Assembly: GCA_037074615.1 (NCBI GenBank)
Contig: CM073538.1
Span: 21,849,068-21,913,067, forward strand
Origin: Leucaena leucocephala
Lineage: Eukaryota > Streptophyta > Magnoliopsida > Fabales > Fabaceae
Reading direction: 5' to 3'
DNA: 64,000 nt
The position numbers were made by a program, and so were the translations under genes. Shown here piece by piece: positions 27,109-36,589 of this stretch. Position 1 is the first letter of the stretch. Each line of letters opens with the position of its first letter. Below the pieces are notes generated by a model, which did not search any database, had not been told where the DNA came from, and worked only from the letters and a program-made list of their open reading frames with translations.

Positions 27109-27440
27109 GTAGGACGGTGCGGTTGCTTCGTTGAGCTGTGCCACAGAATCGAGAGCTTCGAGTGGGTCATTTTTTGTAACTAGAATTGGTGATGTGGGAC
27201 GAGTCGAAAGCCAGGTTATGGTGTCTAACTACGTACTAACCTAGATCCCACAAAGGGTATTGGTTGATTAAGACGGCAGGACGGTAGTCATGGAAGTTGA
27301 AATCGGCTAAGGATTGTGTAATAACTCACCTGCATAATCAACTAGCCCTAAAAGTGGATGGTGCTAAAGCGAGCGACCTATACCTGACTATCGAGGTAAG
27401 TGCTAGGCATCGATGAGTAGGAGGGCACGACGGTCGATGC
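27109..27440 (+). pseudogene. Decayed fragment of nuclear 25S (26S) rRNA gene
   Basis: About 330 bp aligns by eye with the middle of plant cytosolic 25S rRNA. Recognisable blocks are ATCGAGAGCTTCGAGTGGG, CTAACCTAGATCCCACAAAG, GATTAAGACGGCAGGACGG, TAACTCACCTGC, AATCAACTAGCCC and CGATGAGTAGGAGGGC. It spans the GTPase-associated centre region. Most differences from the functional gene as I recall it are C-to-T or G-to-A, for example GGCGATGCGGGAT now read as GGTGATGTGGGAC. That pattern is expected from methylated cytosine decay. No 18S, 5.8S or ITS sequence accompanies it, so it is an isolated insertion and not an rDNA array. Confidence 0.85.
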
Positions 27441-27900
27441 ATGACCTACCTGGCAAGTACATGACTTACCTGGCACGTCTAGGATCAATCCTAGCAAAAA
27501 AATAGCACATGGAGCCTCAGGGCAATATTTCCTACTAAAATAGCTTCCCCTTGGACCATGCGAATATTTGCCCATACTTATCACTACCTTGCATATAGGT
27601 GCTCGAAGCATGCATACACTTGCCTGGACCTTATCCACACTTGTCTTTAGGACCATGTACAAACCTACTAACACTTGCTTAGACCTTGCATCACTTTGCA
27701 CTTTTCTTGTGAATACTTGCCTGGACCATGCCCCACTTTGCCCATACCTTGCCAAAATTTGCTCAGCTTTTGCATATATTTTGCCTAGAACTTTTTCATA
27801 TGTACCTAAACTTTGCACAGACTTTGCCAAAGCTTGCTTGGGGCTTGCTCACACATGTTAAGTTTCTGCTCACACCTACCAACACTTGTCTAGATCTTAA
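27440..27900. repeat. Degenerate minisatellite beside the rDNA fragment
   Basis: Irregular repeats of a roughly 20-27 bp unit resembling ACTTGCCTGGACCTTGC, with variants such as ACTTGCTTAGACCTTGC and ACTTTGCACAGACTTTGCC. The repetition is clearest from 27575 to 27860. The open frame on the plus strand (27568-27861) is only a by-product of the repeat and encodes recurring Thr-Cys-Leu-Asp-like motifs. The origin is unknown. A link to rDNA spacer is possible but unproven. Confidence 0.6.
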
Positions 27901-28090
27901 AAATTAGTTAATTTTTTTAAATAGATTAAAAAGATAAAATAAATTATTCAATTATGATAAAATATAATTTTTTAATATAAATTTATATTATTATATATAC
28001 TTTAATCTATACAAATTAATTAATCAATTTTTATATTAATTAAATTATTTAATTTATCTAAATAGACTAGTATTAAATTAAAAAATTCTC
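27900..28090. mobile_element. AT-rich MITE-like element
   Basis: One of several related AT-rich palindromic segments of about 150-230 bp in the window. Others are near 29360-29530, 36880-37100, 54080-54310, 60955-61100 and 63755-64000. They share segments such as AATTAGTTAATTTTTTTAAA, ATGATTAAATATAATTT and TTTATATTATATA. The clearest ends read like TCCTTAATATAAGA and AGTTGACTTTTTT, reminiscent of Stowaway/mariner MITEs. Family assignment is tentative. Confidence 0.45.
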
Positions 28091-28460
28091 AGGGTATCCG
28101 AGAACCCACTAGCACTAGCTGAGGGTATTTCGCTTCAACCTACGGCGCGAGTGGTTTTTGACTTTCTGGTACGGTTGTTGACCTTCCAGTCCTGGCAGAT
28201 CATTGAACCCCAACCTAAGCAAGGGAACCTGCTCTCGAACCCCCAAAAAGTAAAAGTTGGGAGCGGCGTGTAAGGATCCAAATCCTTGTGCCCCCGAATA
28301 TTCGCCACGCCCACCGAATCCCCCTTCACTCTCTTTCCTCAAAACGGTACCATTTACTTAAAATCGTACGGTCAAAAACCATGAGCCGCATCCTAGTTCA
28401 TGGACCCGTTTTGTAGCGTGACAATGACATCGCACCCTCCTTACTCTCCTTTCGAGATCT
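28085..28460. other. GC-richer island, nature unknown
   Basis: A 375-bp stretch of much higher GC than its surroundings, with an open frame on the minus strand (28342-28115) rich in Gly and Arg. I do not recognise the protein and see no splice partners. It could be a decayed retroelement or a foreign fragment. Nothing supports a functional gene. Confidence 0.3.
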
Positions 28461-29800
28461 GATCATTTTGGTCTTTAAATTGATCGATGCCCTCTTCCAA
28501 TTCCCTCAAGCACGTTCCAGAGTTTTTTCTTATCTGCTGCTTATCCCTATGTTTTCCTTGGTCATCTGGATCCTTCTCTTTGTTTTTTTCCTCAAAAAAG
28601 TACCCATCTCGTTACTTCTCCTTACATGTATTAGTTACAATATCACCATCCATACTACCACACAACTAAATATTTCTCCCGCTAAAATCTATTTTAACTA
28701 AATTAAATATTATAAAATTTTAATAATAAAATTGATTGATTGATGATGATTCTGTTCATTTTAATAATAATCATTATCCAGGTAAATTGAATTTTCAACA
28801 ATAATATAAAAAAATGAAGAATTCATTTTTATGTTATTTTTGGAAAGGCACAGAAAAAAGAGATTTCAAATTCTACACAATAATTACATCATAACCAAAA
28901 CAGAAATTCTAAAATAATTACTCATATGCAATTCCCCCATATAAAAATAATAGAAAATTAACTAGTGCATTTGTTATGAATGGTGAGCCCTTCTTCAAAA
29001 ATCAAACTGTAATGTTGAGGTGCTAAATTTAACTCTACGTTTGGTAAGATGAAATGTTTGTTTTTGGAAGTAAAAGTACATATTGAATTAAGTCAGAAAT
29101 AAATTTTAAAAAAATATTTAGAATAATAGAAATTAATATAGAATTGATATATATTTTTTATAATTTAAAATAAAATAGTTCAAAATATTTTTTATAACTT
29201 GAAAAAGATTAAAATTGTGCAAAAATTTTATAATTTGAGATAAAATGGTATAAAATATATCACTTTCACTTGTATCATCTTATTTTTTAGTTTTTTTATA
29301 TAACTAAAATGACTCAAAATATTATAAGTTAAAATAGTTTTTATTGTAGTAAACAAATGACAGTTGACTTTTTTAGATATATTAAATAAATTATTTAATT
29401 ATAACTAATATAATGATTATTTAATTAATTTAGATAGATTTAGAAGTATATAATATGAATTTATTTTAAATATTAAATTTGATTATAATTAATTAATTTA
29501 TTTAAAAAAATAAATTAGTTTTTATAATTAAAATGGAAAGAAATAATATCATAAAAAAAGAGCCTAAGTAGTATAATTCATGGGTCATGCGCTGATTTTG
29601 TAGCTTAATACTCCTTGTTAAGAGTTAGTGGATTATATAGATAAATAAAAAAGATTATATAAATTTATTTTAATTAATTTAATTATTTTTTTAATTTATT
29701 TTAAAAAATCAATTAATTTTTATATTAAAAATGAGAAATAAGTGTTGGGAAAAATCCTTGGCTTTGCTGGCACCAAACCAACTGGCACCGGTCATTTCGG
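28460..29800. other. AT-rich spacer upstream of GAPDH
   Basis: No supported gene. It contains MITE-like AT-rich palindromic segments at about 29360-29530 and 29640-29740, related to the element at 27900-28090. The GAPDH promoter presumably occupies the last few hundred bases. Confidence 0.5.
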
Positions 29801-29814
29801 TCCTTAAATTAATC

Positions 29815-29823
29815 AAACCCTAA
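29815..29823 (+). promoter_or_regulatory. Telo-box upstream of GAPDH
   Basis: AAACCCTAA is present about 92 bp before the GAPDH start codon, directly before a pyrimidine-rich leader. Both are typical of strongly expressed plant housekeeping genes. No clear TATA box is seen at the expected distance. Confidence 0.5.
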
Positions 29824-29914
29824 CACTACTTTTCTTTGCTGTCTTCCGCTGCTTTCTCATTTCTACTCTACTCTGTATCTCCTCGGCCTCTTGCTTCCTC
29901 AACGCTCTGCAACT

Positions 29915-32317
29915 ATGGGTAATCACAACTGTTTCATGGATTTCACTTGAATTTCATTCATAATTGCTACTTTTTCTCCTTTGATCTGATTCTATGTCAT
30001 TTTTGTTTTTGTTTGCATGAAAATCAGGCAAGATCAAGATCGGAATCAATGGTAAGTGATCTTTTACTACGATCTAAATCTTCTGATATCTCTTGCTGTT
30101 CCCTCACTCAAATCGGATCGTTTTTTGTTATATATACACTTGGGTTATCTATTACTTTTGGAAGTGATTCGGGTTCTTGTTTTTGTTTGTGTTTTCGCTT
30201 CCAGGATTTGGAAGGATTGGTCGCTTGGTGGCGAGAGTGGCTCTGCAGAGAGACGATGTTGAACTTGTCGCTGTCAATGACCCTTTCATTAGTACCGACT
30301 ACATGGTATACATTACCGTTATCTATGTTCATGTTTCATTATAGTGTCTTGGTTGTGCTTATCTCTCTGATCGGATTTTAGTTCTGTGTCTTTCAGCTTT
30401 TCCATTGATTTGATGCATGTTCAGTTTTAAGTTTGTACTCTTAGTTATCGACTTGTTCAACATGTTTTGCTCTGCAAAAATATAATTCCGAACTTGGCCT
30501 ACTATTATCTTTTACATTTCTCTGAATTGGGGCCTGGCAGACCTACATGTTCAAGTACGACAGTGTTCACGGACAGTGGAAACATCACGATATCTCGGTC
30601 AAGGACTCGAAAACCCTTCTTTTCGGTGAAAAGCCCGTCACCGTGTTCGCACACAGGTAATGTTCCTTCAATTTTCTTATGGTTGTGCTTGTTAATGTTA
30701 GCACTATGACTCGAAGGTGAAGGTGTTATCCATTGACCTTGTAACTGTGTGCATCAGGAACCCGGAAGAGATCCCATGGGCTGAGACCGGAGCTGAGTAT
30801 ATTGTTGAGTCCACTGGTGTTTTCACAGATAAGGAGAAGGCTGCTGCCCATTTGAAGGTATGCCTTTGTAATTTGTCATGGTTTAGTTTTTTGTGTGAAT
30901 TCATAGATAATGTATCTGTTTTGTTTTTTCTTGAGCTAGGGTGGTGCCAAGAAGGTTGTCATATCTGCCCCCAGCAAAGATGCTCCCATGTTTGTTGTAG
31001 GTGTTAATGAGCATGAATACAAGCCAGAGTTAAATATTGTTTCCAATGCTAGCTGCACTACCAACTGTCTTGCCCCACTTGCAAAGGTTGTCAGGCCTTC
31101 GGATACTTGTATTGCCCTTGTGATTCTCTGTTGATTTGTTGTGTTAATATTTTCTTGTCAATTGTAGGTTATTAATGATAGATTTGGCATTGTTGAGGGG
31201 CTGATGACCACTGTTCACTCCATCACTGGTGGGCATATTTAGCTGTATCATCTGGCCTTTCTTATTTCTAGGTGCTAAGACTAATTTTGACTCGTTATTT
31301 GCTGCTCAGCTACTCAGAAAACTGTTGATGGTCCATCCAGTAAAGACTGGAGGGGTGGAAGAGCTGCATCATTCAACATTATTCCCAGCAGCACTGGAGC
31401 TGCTAAGGTGAATAATTTGCATTTTTCTCTTATTGTTACCTTTATCCAGTTTCCTTCAGTACTAAAATACTCCTTCCATAAAGGCCGTTGGGAAAGTGCT
31501 TCCAGCTTTGAATGGAAAATTGACTGGAATGGCATTCCGTGTTCCTACTGTGGATGTCTCTGTTGTGGATCTCACTGTGAGGCTGGAAAAGGCAGCCACC
31601 TATGAGGAAATTAAAGCTGCTATCAAGTAAGATTTATTCTTGAAGCAATTATTATATTTAACTTTTATTTGATTGTTGAGTTTGGGAGGACTTGGATGCA
31701 CTGAACTCGTTGATATTAAGGTGGAAGTATTTTGGGATTGCTATGTTTTTGGCTTTCGTCTGATTCACTAGTACTGTCCTTCAGGGAGGAGTCTGAGGGC
31801 AAGTTGAAGGGAATCCTTGGTTATGTTGATGAAGATTTGGTCTCTACTGACTTCATTGGAGATAGCAGGTGGGGATTATCATTTGATTTGAATGAACAAC
31901 TTGCCTTGTCTTCTTTAGATCCATATATTCTCCATTTTTTGTCCTTGGATCTAGGAATTGTATAATAATTTTTTCCCCTACGTTCCATGTTGCAGGTCAA
32001 GTATTTTTGATGCTAAGGCAGGTATTGCTTTGAATGAAAATTTTTTGAAGCTTATTGCTTGGTATGACAACGAGTGGGGTTACAGGTAATTCGTCTTCCT
32101 TTCTGCTTCCCCCCAAGCCCCGTTTTTTTGCGTACGATTTCTTACTATTGCGGGGTTTTGGCATCTTTAAAGGTGGACAAGGGTTAAGCGGTCCTTTCTT
32201 AGGCAAATTGCGAATCCATTGGTATCTGATTACAAGAGATAATTAATACTGCTTTGTGTGTAATGTTGCAGCACACGCGTTGTTGATTTGGTCATTCACA
32301 TGGCTAAGACTCATTAA
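29915..32317 (+). CDS. GAPC: Cytosolic NAD-dependent glyceraldehyde-3-phosphate dehydrogenase
   Basis: Glycolytic enzyme that oxidises glyceraldehyde-3-phosphate to 1,3-bisphosphoglycerate with NAD. Exons: 29915-29918, 30028-30051, 30205-30305, 30541-30656, 30758-30857, 30940-31086, 31168-31228, 31310-31407, 31484-31626, 31785-31868, 31996-32085, 32272-32317. They total 338 codons (337 aa), the normal length. The Rossmann motif INGFGRIGRLV is near the N-terminus. The catalytic block is ASCTTNC with Cys154, and the C-terminus has WYDNEWGYS. No plastid leader is present, which fits the cytosolic GAPC class. The first coding exon is only four bases (ATGG), set by the GGTAATC donor and the CAG/GCAAGATC acceptor. 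AATAAA at 32367-32372 is a likely polyadenylation signal. Confidence 0.97.
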
Positions 32318-32366
32318 TTCAGTATTCCGAGTAGCTTGCCTTTCGTCGTGGAAATTGAGCGTTGAG

Positions 32367-32372
32367 AATAAA
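32367..32372 (+). promoter_or_regulatory. Probable polyadenylation signal of GAPDH
   Basis: AATAAA lies 50 bp after the GAPDH stop codon. This is a sensible position, though plant signals are loose. Confidence 0.4.
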
Positions 32373-32399
32373 TGGCTTCGTGCTGCATCCTGGGTGTTG

Positions 32400-33740
32400 C
32401 TATATGAACTGTTAGCTTCCTAGGCCTTTTAACGTTGAGGAAATGGATTTTCCGAATTTTTATACCTCTGTATGTCTTGGCTTTCTTATTGTGATATCAG
32501 ACGGTTTTCGTCTCCGTTTCTGATAATTGTTTCTTTTAAATTATCGTTGTCAGCTTTGGTAAGGGATGCAATTTTATCATTCAAAATTGTTTTTTTTTTT
32601 TTACTTAACCATGCTTAAATGCAAACTGCATCAGAAATCTCAGGTGTTTTTTTTATGGAAAGACAAATTTATTGAAATGAAAAGAAACCGTAAAACGATA
32701 CATAAACTAGATTAGCTTCAATTACCTTTGATGGGGATATAAAGCATCTATGAAAGCCCAATCAATAGGCTATTTAAACACAAAACTAACAGACATGAAA
32801 AGCGCATACATAACAACCTGAAATAAAACTAGAAGCAATATACGAGAAATGGAAAAAACACAGCTAGAAGTTGAGGAAACAAATGACGAACTGCTTCTTT
32901 GGCACCGTAGAGGATACGAAGCATGAACCGTTCAAGTTGCAGAAAAATTCTGGTCCTTCAACACAAAGCAGAGTCATCTGCCTCTTGTCCTGCAAATATA
33001 TCCTAATATGTTTTTGCAGCATATGAAGAGGGTCCCTGCTACTCCCTGACATGATTATATATCTTTCCCCTTTTAATATGTCTCACATGATTCTGATTTG
33101 ATTCATTGAACTTATCACGGTTTTGCCTCCCCCTGAAATAAATAATACCCTGATGTGCAAATATTGACGAAACTTTAAAAAAAAAAAAAAACTATACTCA
33201 TTCATATATAGACTACAGAAAGAGATTTTGCTGAATTTCTAATTAAGCATATTAGAATTGCTCGATAGAGGCCAATTAGCACAAGTTTACAATAAGGATG
33301 AGGATGTATAGTTCATAATTATATTATATCCATTAAAGTCGGAGATAATTTATAATGTTAGTATCTTTATAAACATATATTTTTTTAAAAAAAAATTAAA
33401 AGGCACGTATGGCACTGGTAGCATGAGGTTATAAGAGGGAACTGAAAATGTAACCTTATATAAGAGTTTATATACCGGACTTATAAAGCATTGATTTTAT
33501 AAATACTTTTATTATTTAAAAAAGTCAGCAATAATAGTTTGAGATTATAAGAAGGATCAAATATGTAACATATTACGTATAGGAAAATTTATATGCCATT
33601 GGACTATAATGTCATCAGTGTTATATATACTTTTCAAATCATAAGGCTTATGTTAACGCAACTCGTTTGGTTGAAGAGAAGAGGGGAGATTATACATGAA
33701 ATTAAATTGAAATGCATGAACGTATCAGATGTAGGTTATT
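32400..33740. other. Spacer downstream of GAPDH; one unassigned small frame
   Basis: Mostly AT-rich. A 62-codon minus-strand frame at 33052-32864 begins MSGSSRDPLHML and has fairly normal codon composition for coding sequence, but I recognise no family and see no splice partner. It could be a short peptide, an exon of a noncoding transcript, or chance. Confidence 0.35.
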
Positions 33741-33779
33741 GAACCATGATACAGTTATATGTATATAGAATAAGAATGG

Positions 33780-33925
33780 TGACAGAGAGGGAGGGAGGGA
33801 CGGACGGACGGAGAGGGAGAGAGAGGAATAAGAATAAGAAGTAAGGAAACTAAAGCCATATCTTTACATCTCAGTAGGATAAGCAGGCGAGAAACTAATA
33901 GACATGCGTGCGTGTGTGTGTGTGT
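33780..33925. repeat. GA-rich and (GT)n simple repeats
   Basis: A purine tract with GGGA and GGAC units at about 33785-33833 and a (GT)n run at about 33906-33925 are directly visible. They lie just upstream of the GAPDH-derived fragment. Confidence 0.8.
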
Positions 33926-34106
33926 TCTAGGCATAAGAATTGGGAACACAGGCTATGCAAGCAAGCAAGAGGATAGCAAAAGAAGCTCCATCTTCTTCAA
34001 CATTGGAACTGCTTCTCTTGAACTTCCCACTCTTCACTTTGTTGTAAAGCATCATTATCTGCACAACCAACTGCCTTGCTATTGGTTGATATTGCTATTG
34101 GGGGAT

Positions 34107-34314
34107 AGCCAGAGCTTGATATTGTTTCCACCGCTAGCTGCAAAGGTTATCAGATTAGGCCTTCAGATATTTGTACTGTCCTTGTAATGCTCCATTGTTC
34201 TGTTATGTTAATCTTTGCTTGTCAATTGTAGGTTATTAATGATAGATTTGGCATTGTTGAGGTTCTGCTGACTACTGTTACTCCATCAGGGGTATATTTA
34301 GCTTATCATCTAAC
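34107..34314 (+). pseudogene. GAPDH gene fragment retaining an intron
   Basis: About 200 bp matches the adjacent GAPDH gene at roughly 31022-31250: the end of exon 6, all of intron 6, exon 7 and the start of intron 7. Matching landmarks are AGCCAGAG, ATTGTTTCCA, GCTAGCTGC, CTTGTCAATTGTAG and GTTATTAATGATAGATTTGG. The stretch encoding the active-site downstream residues (ACTACCAACTG to CACTTG) is deleted, and the frame is broken. Because the intron is retained, this is a DNA-level duplicate and not a retrocopy. A stray ACCAACTGCCTTGC at 34067-34080 may be a displaced piece of the deleted segment. Confidence 0.85.
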
Positions 34315-34329
34315 TTTTTTCGTTTATTT

Positions 34330-35640
34330 TAAAGAGTAATTATGACTTTTTTGCTATCTTGTTACTCAGCTATTATTATAGTTTTAAACTATAGTTTGAT
34401 CCATAAATTTTTTTAGATAAATATGACCATTTATTTTAATTTTTTTTCAAATTAAAGTTCAAGGCAAAAGCTATTTTAAAACCTCAATTTTGTGACTAAC
34501 CAAACACACACGTAACCATTTTAAATGATGAGAAAATGGCAGGGGATTTGGTATTATGATATTGAGAGAGGAGTTGCAATATATTCACACACACTTATTT
34601 AGGAAGTGAGTTTTGATCTTAATTATTTTAATCTAATTTATCTTTTATATTTATTATTTTATTTTAAACTAATTTATCTAACTTAGAAATTGAAATATTC
34701 TTCTAATATTTAATATATGATCTATTTAACTAATTTGATTATATTAAGAAAGTTAGTTAAATTAATTAACAGGCATGACATGTTTTTTTCTAAAACATCA
34801 TAGTCATTTTCTTTAACTCCCCAATCCTTCTCTTATTTAATTATTGTTGAAGGAGTATCAATAGGTGTAATTTAAGAAAAAGTTAATAAATATATAAAAT
34901 ATATCTTATATTTGAAACAAATATCAACTCCTCAATTAGGTCCTATATTAAGGCCGAAGAAATATAATCTAATGTCATATAGAAATATTTTAAGGAGATC
35001 ATATCACATATTATAGTTAAATATTTAGCTTTATTAATCTACTTAAATTATCAATAAACTATTAGTTGAGTGATAAATTGACGCATATCGTAGAGAGAAA
35101 AATATAAATTTAAATTTTAGAAAGTGTAGTTGTTTAAAGTTAAAAATCCCTTCTAAGTTTTGAAAGGATATCCCATTGATTAATCTACAAAATTAGAAAA
35201 ATAATTCTATATTAAATATTGAAAATTTTCAGTCCAAGCCATTGAGCCTAGAGTCATCAAAGACAGAACATTAGCTTGTTGAGGCTTTGGGTGTTTAGAA
35301 AGACTTGTATTTATTTTTCTTAAAAACAAAACTTCTCTAAATATTTTTTTATAACGAGAAGTTTAACTATAAAGAACAAATCAAATGCCAAACTTTTATT
35401 TAAAATTACAGAAAAATATTAAAAAAAAAAAAGATTCTTCCCTCGAATTTGCCGTTTATGGTTTTATACTTTTATTGGAATATAATAAAGAGCCAGAAAG
35501 CTGGTGTATACGGATACGAATGAGTAGTGTTACAAATAATCCTTAGGATCAGGAAAGGGAATAATGAAAACAGAAAAAGGATCATAACACAATTAAACCA
35601 AAAAAAAATGACACAGATGAGATGAATAGAGACCCAAAAT
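34330..35640. other. AT-rich spacer between GAPDH fragment and CML gene
   Basis: No supported gene. A MITE-like AT-rich segment may lie at about 34620-34770, similar in wording to the family described at 27900-28090. Confidence 0.45.
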
Positions 35641-35659
35641 AACATGAATACAAGTCTCT

Positions 35660-36082
35660 TCAGTTCATCATAATTCTGAATTCTTCAAAGCTAAGGACGC
35701 CATCGCCGTTTAAATCAAACGTATCAATCATGAGTTTGCAATCTTCAATGGATTTGGATTCTCCCAACTTGCTAAGCATTCTCTTCAAGCTCTTGGGGGT
35801 TATGGACCCAACCCCTTCTGAATCATACATTTTAAAAGCTTCTCTTAAATCTTCCAACTTCTCTTCTTCTCTTACTCTCTCCATTAATCCCACTAAATCC
35901 TCCAAACTCAACAGCCCATCGCCGTCCGAATCCAATGCCTCAATCGCCGTTTCTGCTTCCTTCATCAGTATTTCCCCTCCTAACTTCCCCAGCCTCCGCC
36001 GGAGCTCCGCCACCGATACCTTCCCGTCTCCATCTTCGTCCAAATATCTCACCACACTTTCCAGTCCTGCAGAGTTCCTCAT
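35660..36082 (-). CDS. Calmodulin-like EF-hand calcium-binding protein (CML37/38/39-like)
   Basis: Intronless 140-aa protein likely to sense Ca2+ in the cytosol or nucleus. Four EF-hand positions are visible. Loop 1 is residues 15-26 (DEDGDGKVSVAE) and loop 2 is 51-62 (DSDGDGLLSLED, with Asp at position 12). Loop 3 is 87-98 (DSEGVGSITPKS), which lacks the acidic residue at position 12 and is probably unable to bind. Loop 4 is 123-134 (DLNGDGVLSFEE). The C-terminal block (TPKSLKRML, KLGES, DCKLMI, FDLNGDGVLSFEEF) resembles Arabidopsis CML38-type proteins, which are wound- and stress-induced. It is shorter than CML38 because it lacks the N-terminal extension. A (GA)/(AT) microsatellite sits directly before the start codon. 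The exact CML number cannot be assigned. Confidence 0.9.
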   Translation of the reverse strand: MRNSAGLESVVRYLDEDGDGKVSVAELRRRLGKLGGEILMKEAETAIEALDSDGDGLLSLEDLVGLMERVREEEKLEDLREAFKMYDSEGVGSITPKSLKRMLSKLGESKSIEDCKLMIDTFDLNGDGVLSFEEFRIMMN

Positions 36083-36084
36083 AT

Positions 36085-36115
<31 letters not shown>
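36085..36115. repeat. (CT)n(AT)n microsatellite in the CML leader
   Basis: Read on the plus strand, CT repeats then AT repeats. On the gene's strand this gives (AT)n(GA)n ending a few bases before the start codon, so length changes would alter the 5'UTR immediately upstream of the ATG. Confidence 0.85.
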
Positions 36116-36298
36116 GAATACCAGCACAAGAACGAAACAATCTTGAATATATTCTTCTTCTGGGAAGAAATTCAGTAACAAACACTGATAGAACAGAAGT
36201 GAGATTTACAGAATCGAAGTGAGAGTGTAAGTAAAGCCAGCAAATTTTATCGTTGTATTTATGATGAATAGATGTGGGCTATTTTGGTGGTGATGGGG

Positions 36299-36306
36299 CT
36301 TTTATA
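36299..36306 (-). promoter_or_regulatory. Candidate TATA box of the CML gene
   Basis: On the minus strand the sequence reads CTATAAAAGCC, about 220 bp before the start codon. An ACGTGTC-type (ABRE-like) motif lies just upstream, at about 36330. Both fit a stress-responsive promoter but are only motif matches. Confidence 0.5.
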
Positions 36307-36589
36307 GTTGAGGCGATCCAGTGGGCATGACGTGTCTAGAAGATGCAGTGAGAATTCGAGGACAATCATGATAAGGAAACATGGGACTTCTCGGGAATAC
36401 ACTTGTTTGAGAGCGAATAAAAAAATTTAAGAATAATAATAATGGAAATGGATAACGCGTACGAAACAGGACTGTTGGAACTATATGAAACTGAAACGAT
36501 AATAACGGTGAGATCAGAGTCGTAACTACAGGGGAAGACGTGTATGTCGGCGGAATGCTAGAGTGTAAAGGAATCATATTCATAGGGCG

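Noticed and set aside
27109..27440. Functional rRNA gene
   Set aside because: It is only about a tenth of 25S rRNA with many substitutions in invariant positions and no neighbouring rDNA units.
27568..27861. 97-codon frame with recurring TCLDLA-like motifs
   Set aside because: It is the translation of the degenerate minisatellite, not a gene. The opposite-strand 150-codon frame at 27378-27830 is also from this repeat.
28115..28342. Gly/Arg-rich 75-codon minus-strand frame
   Set aside because: The open frame is explained by local GC richness. No family or gene structure was recognised.
34107..34314. GAPDH processed pseudogene
   Set aside because: Intron 6 is retained, so it did not arise from a spliced mRNA.
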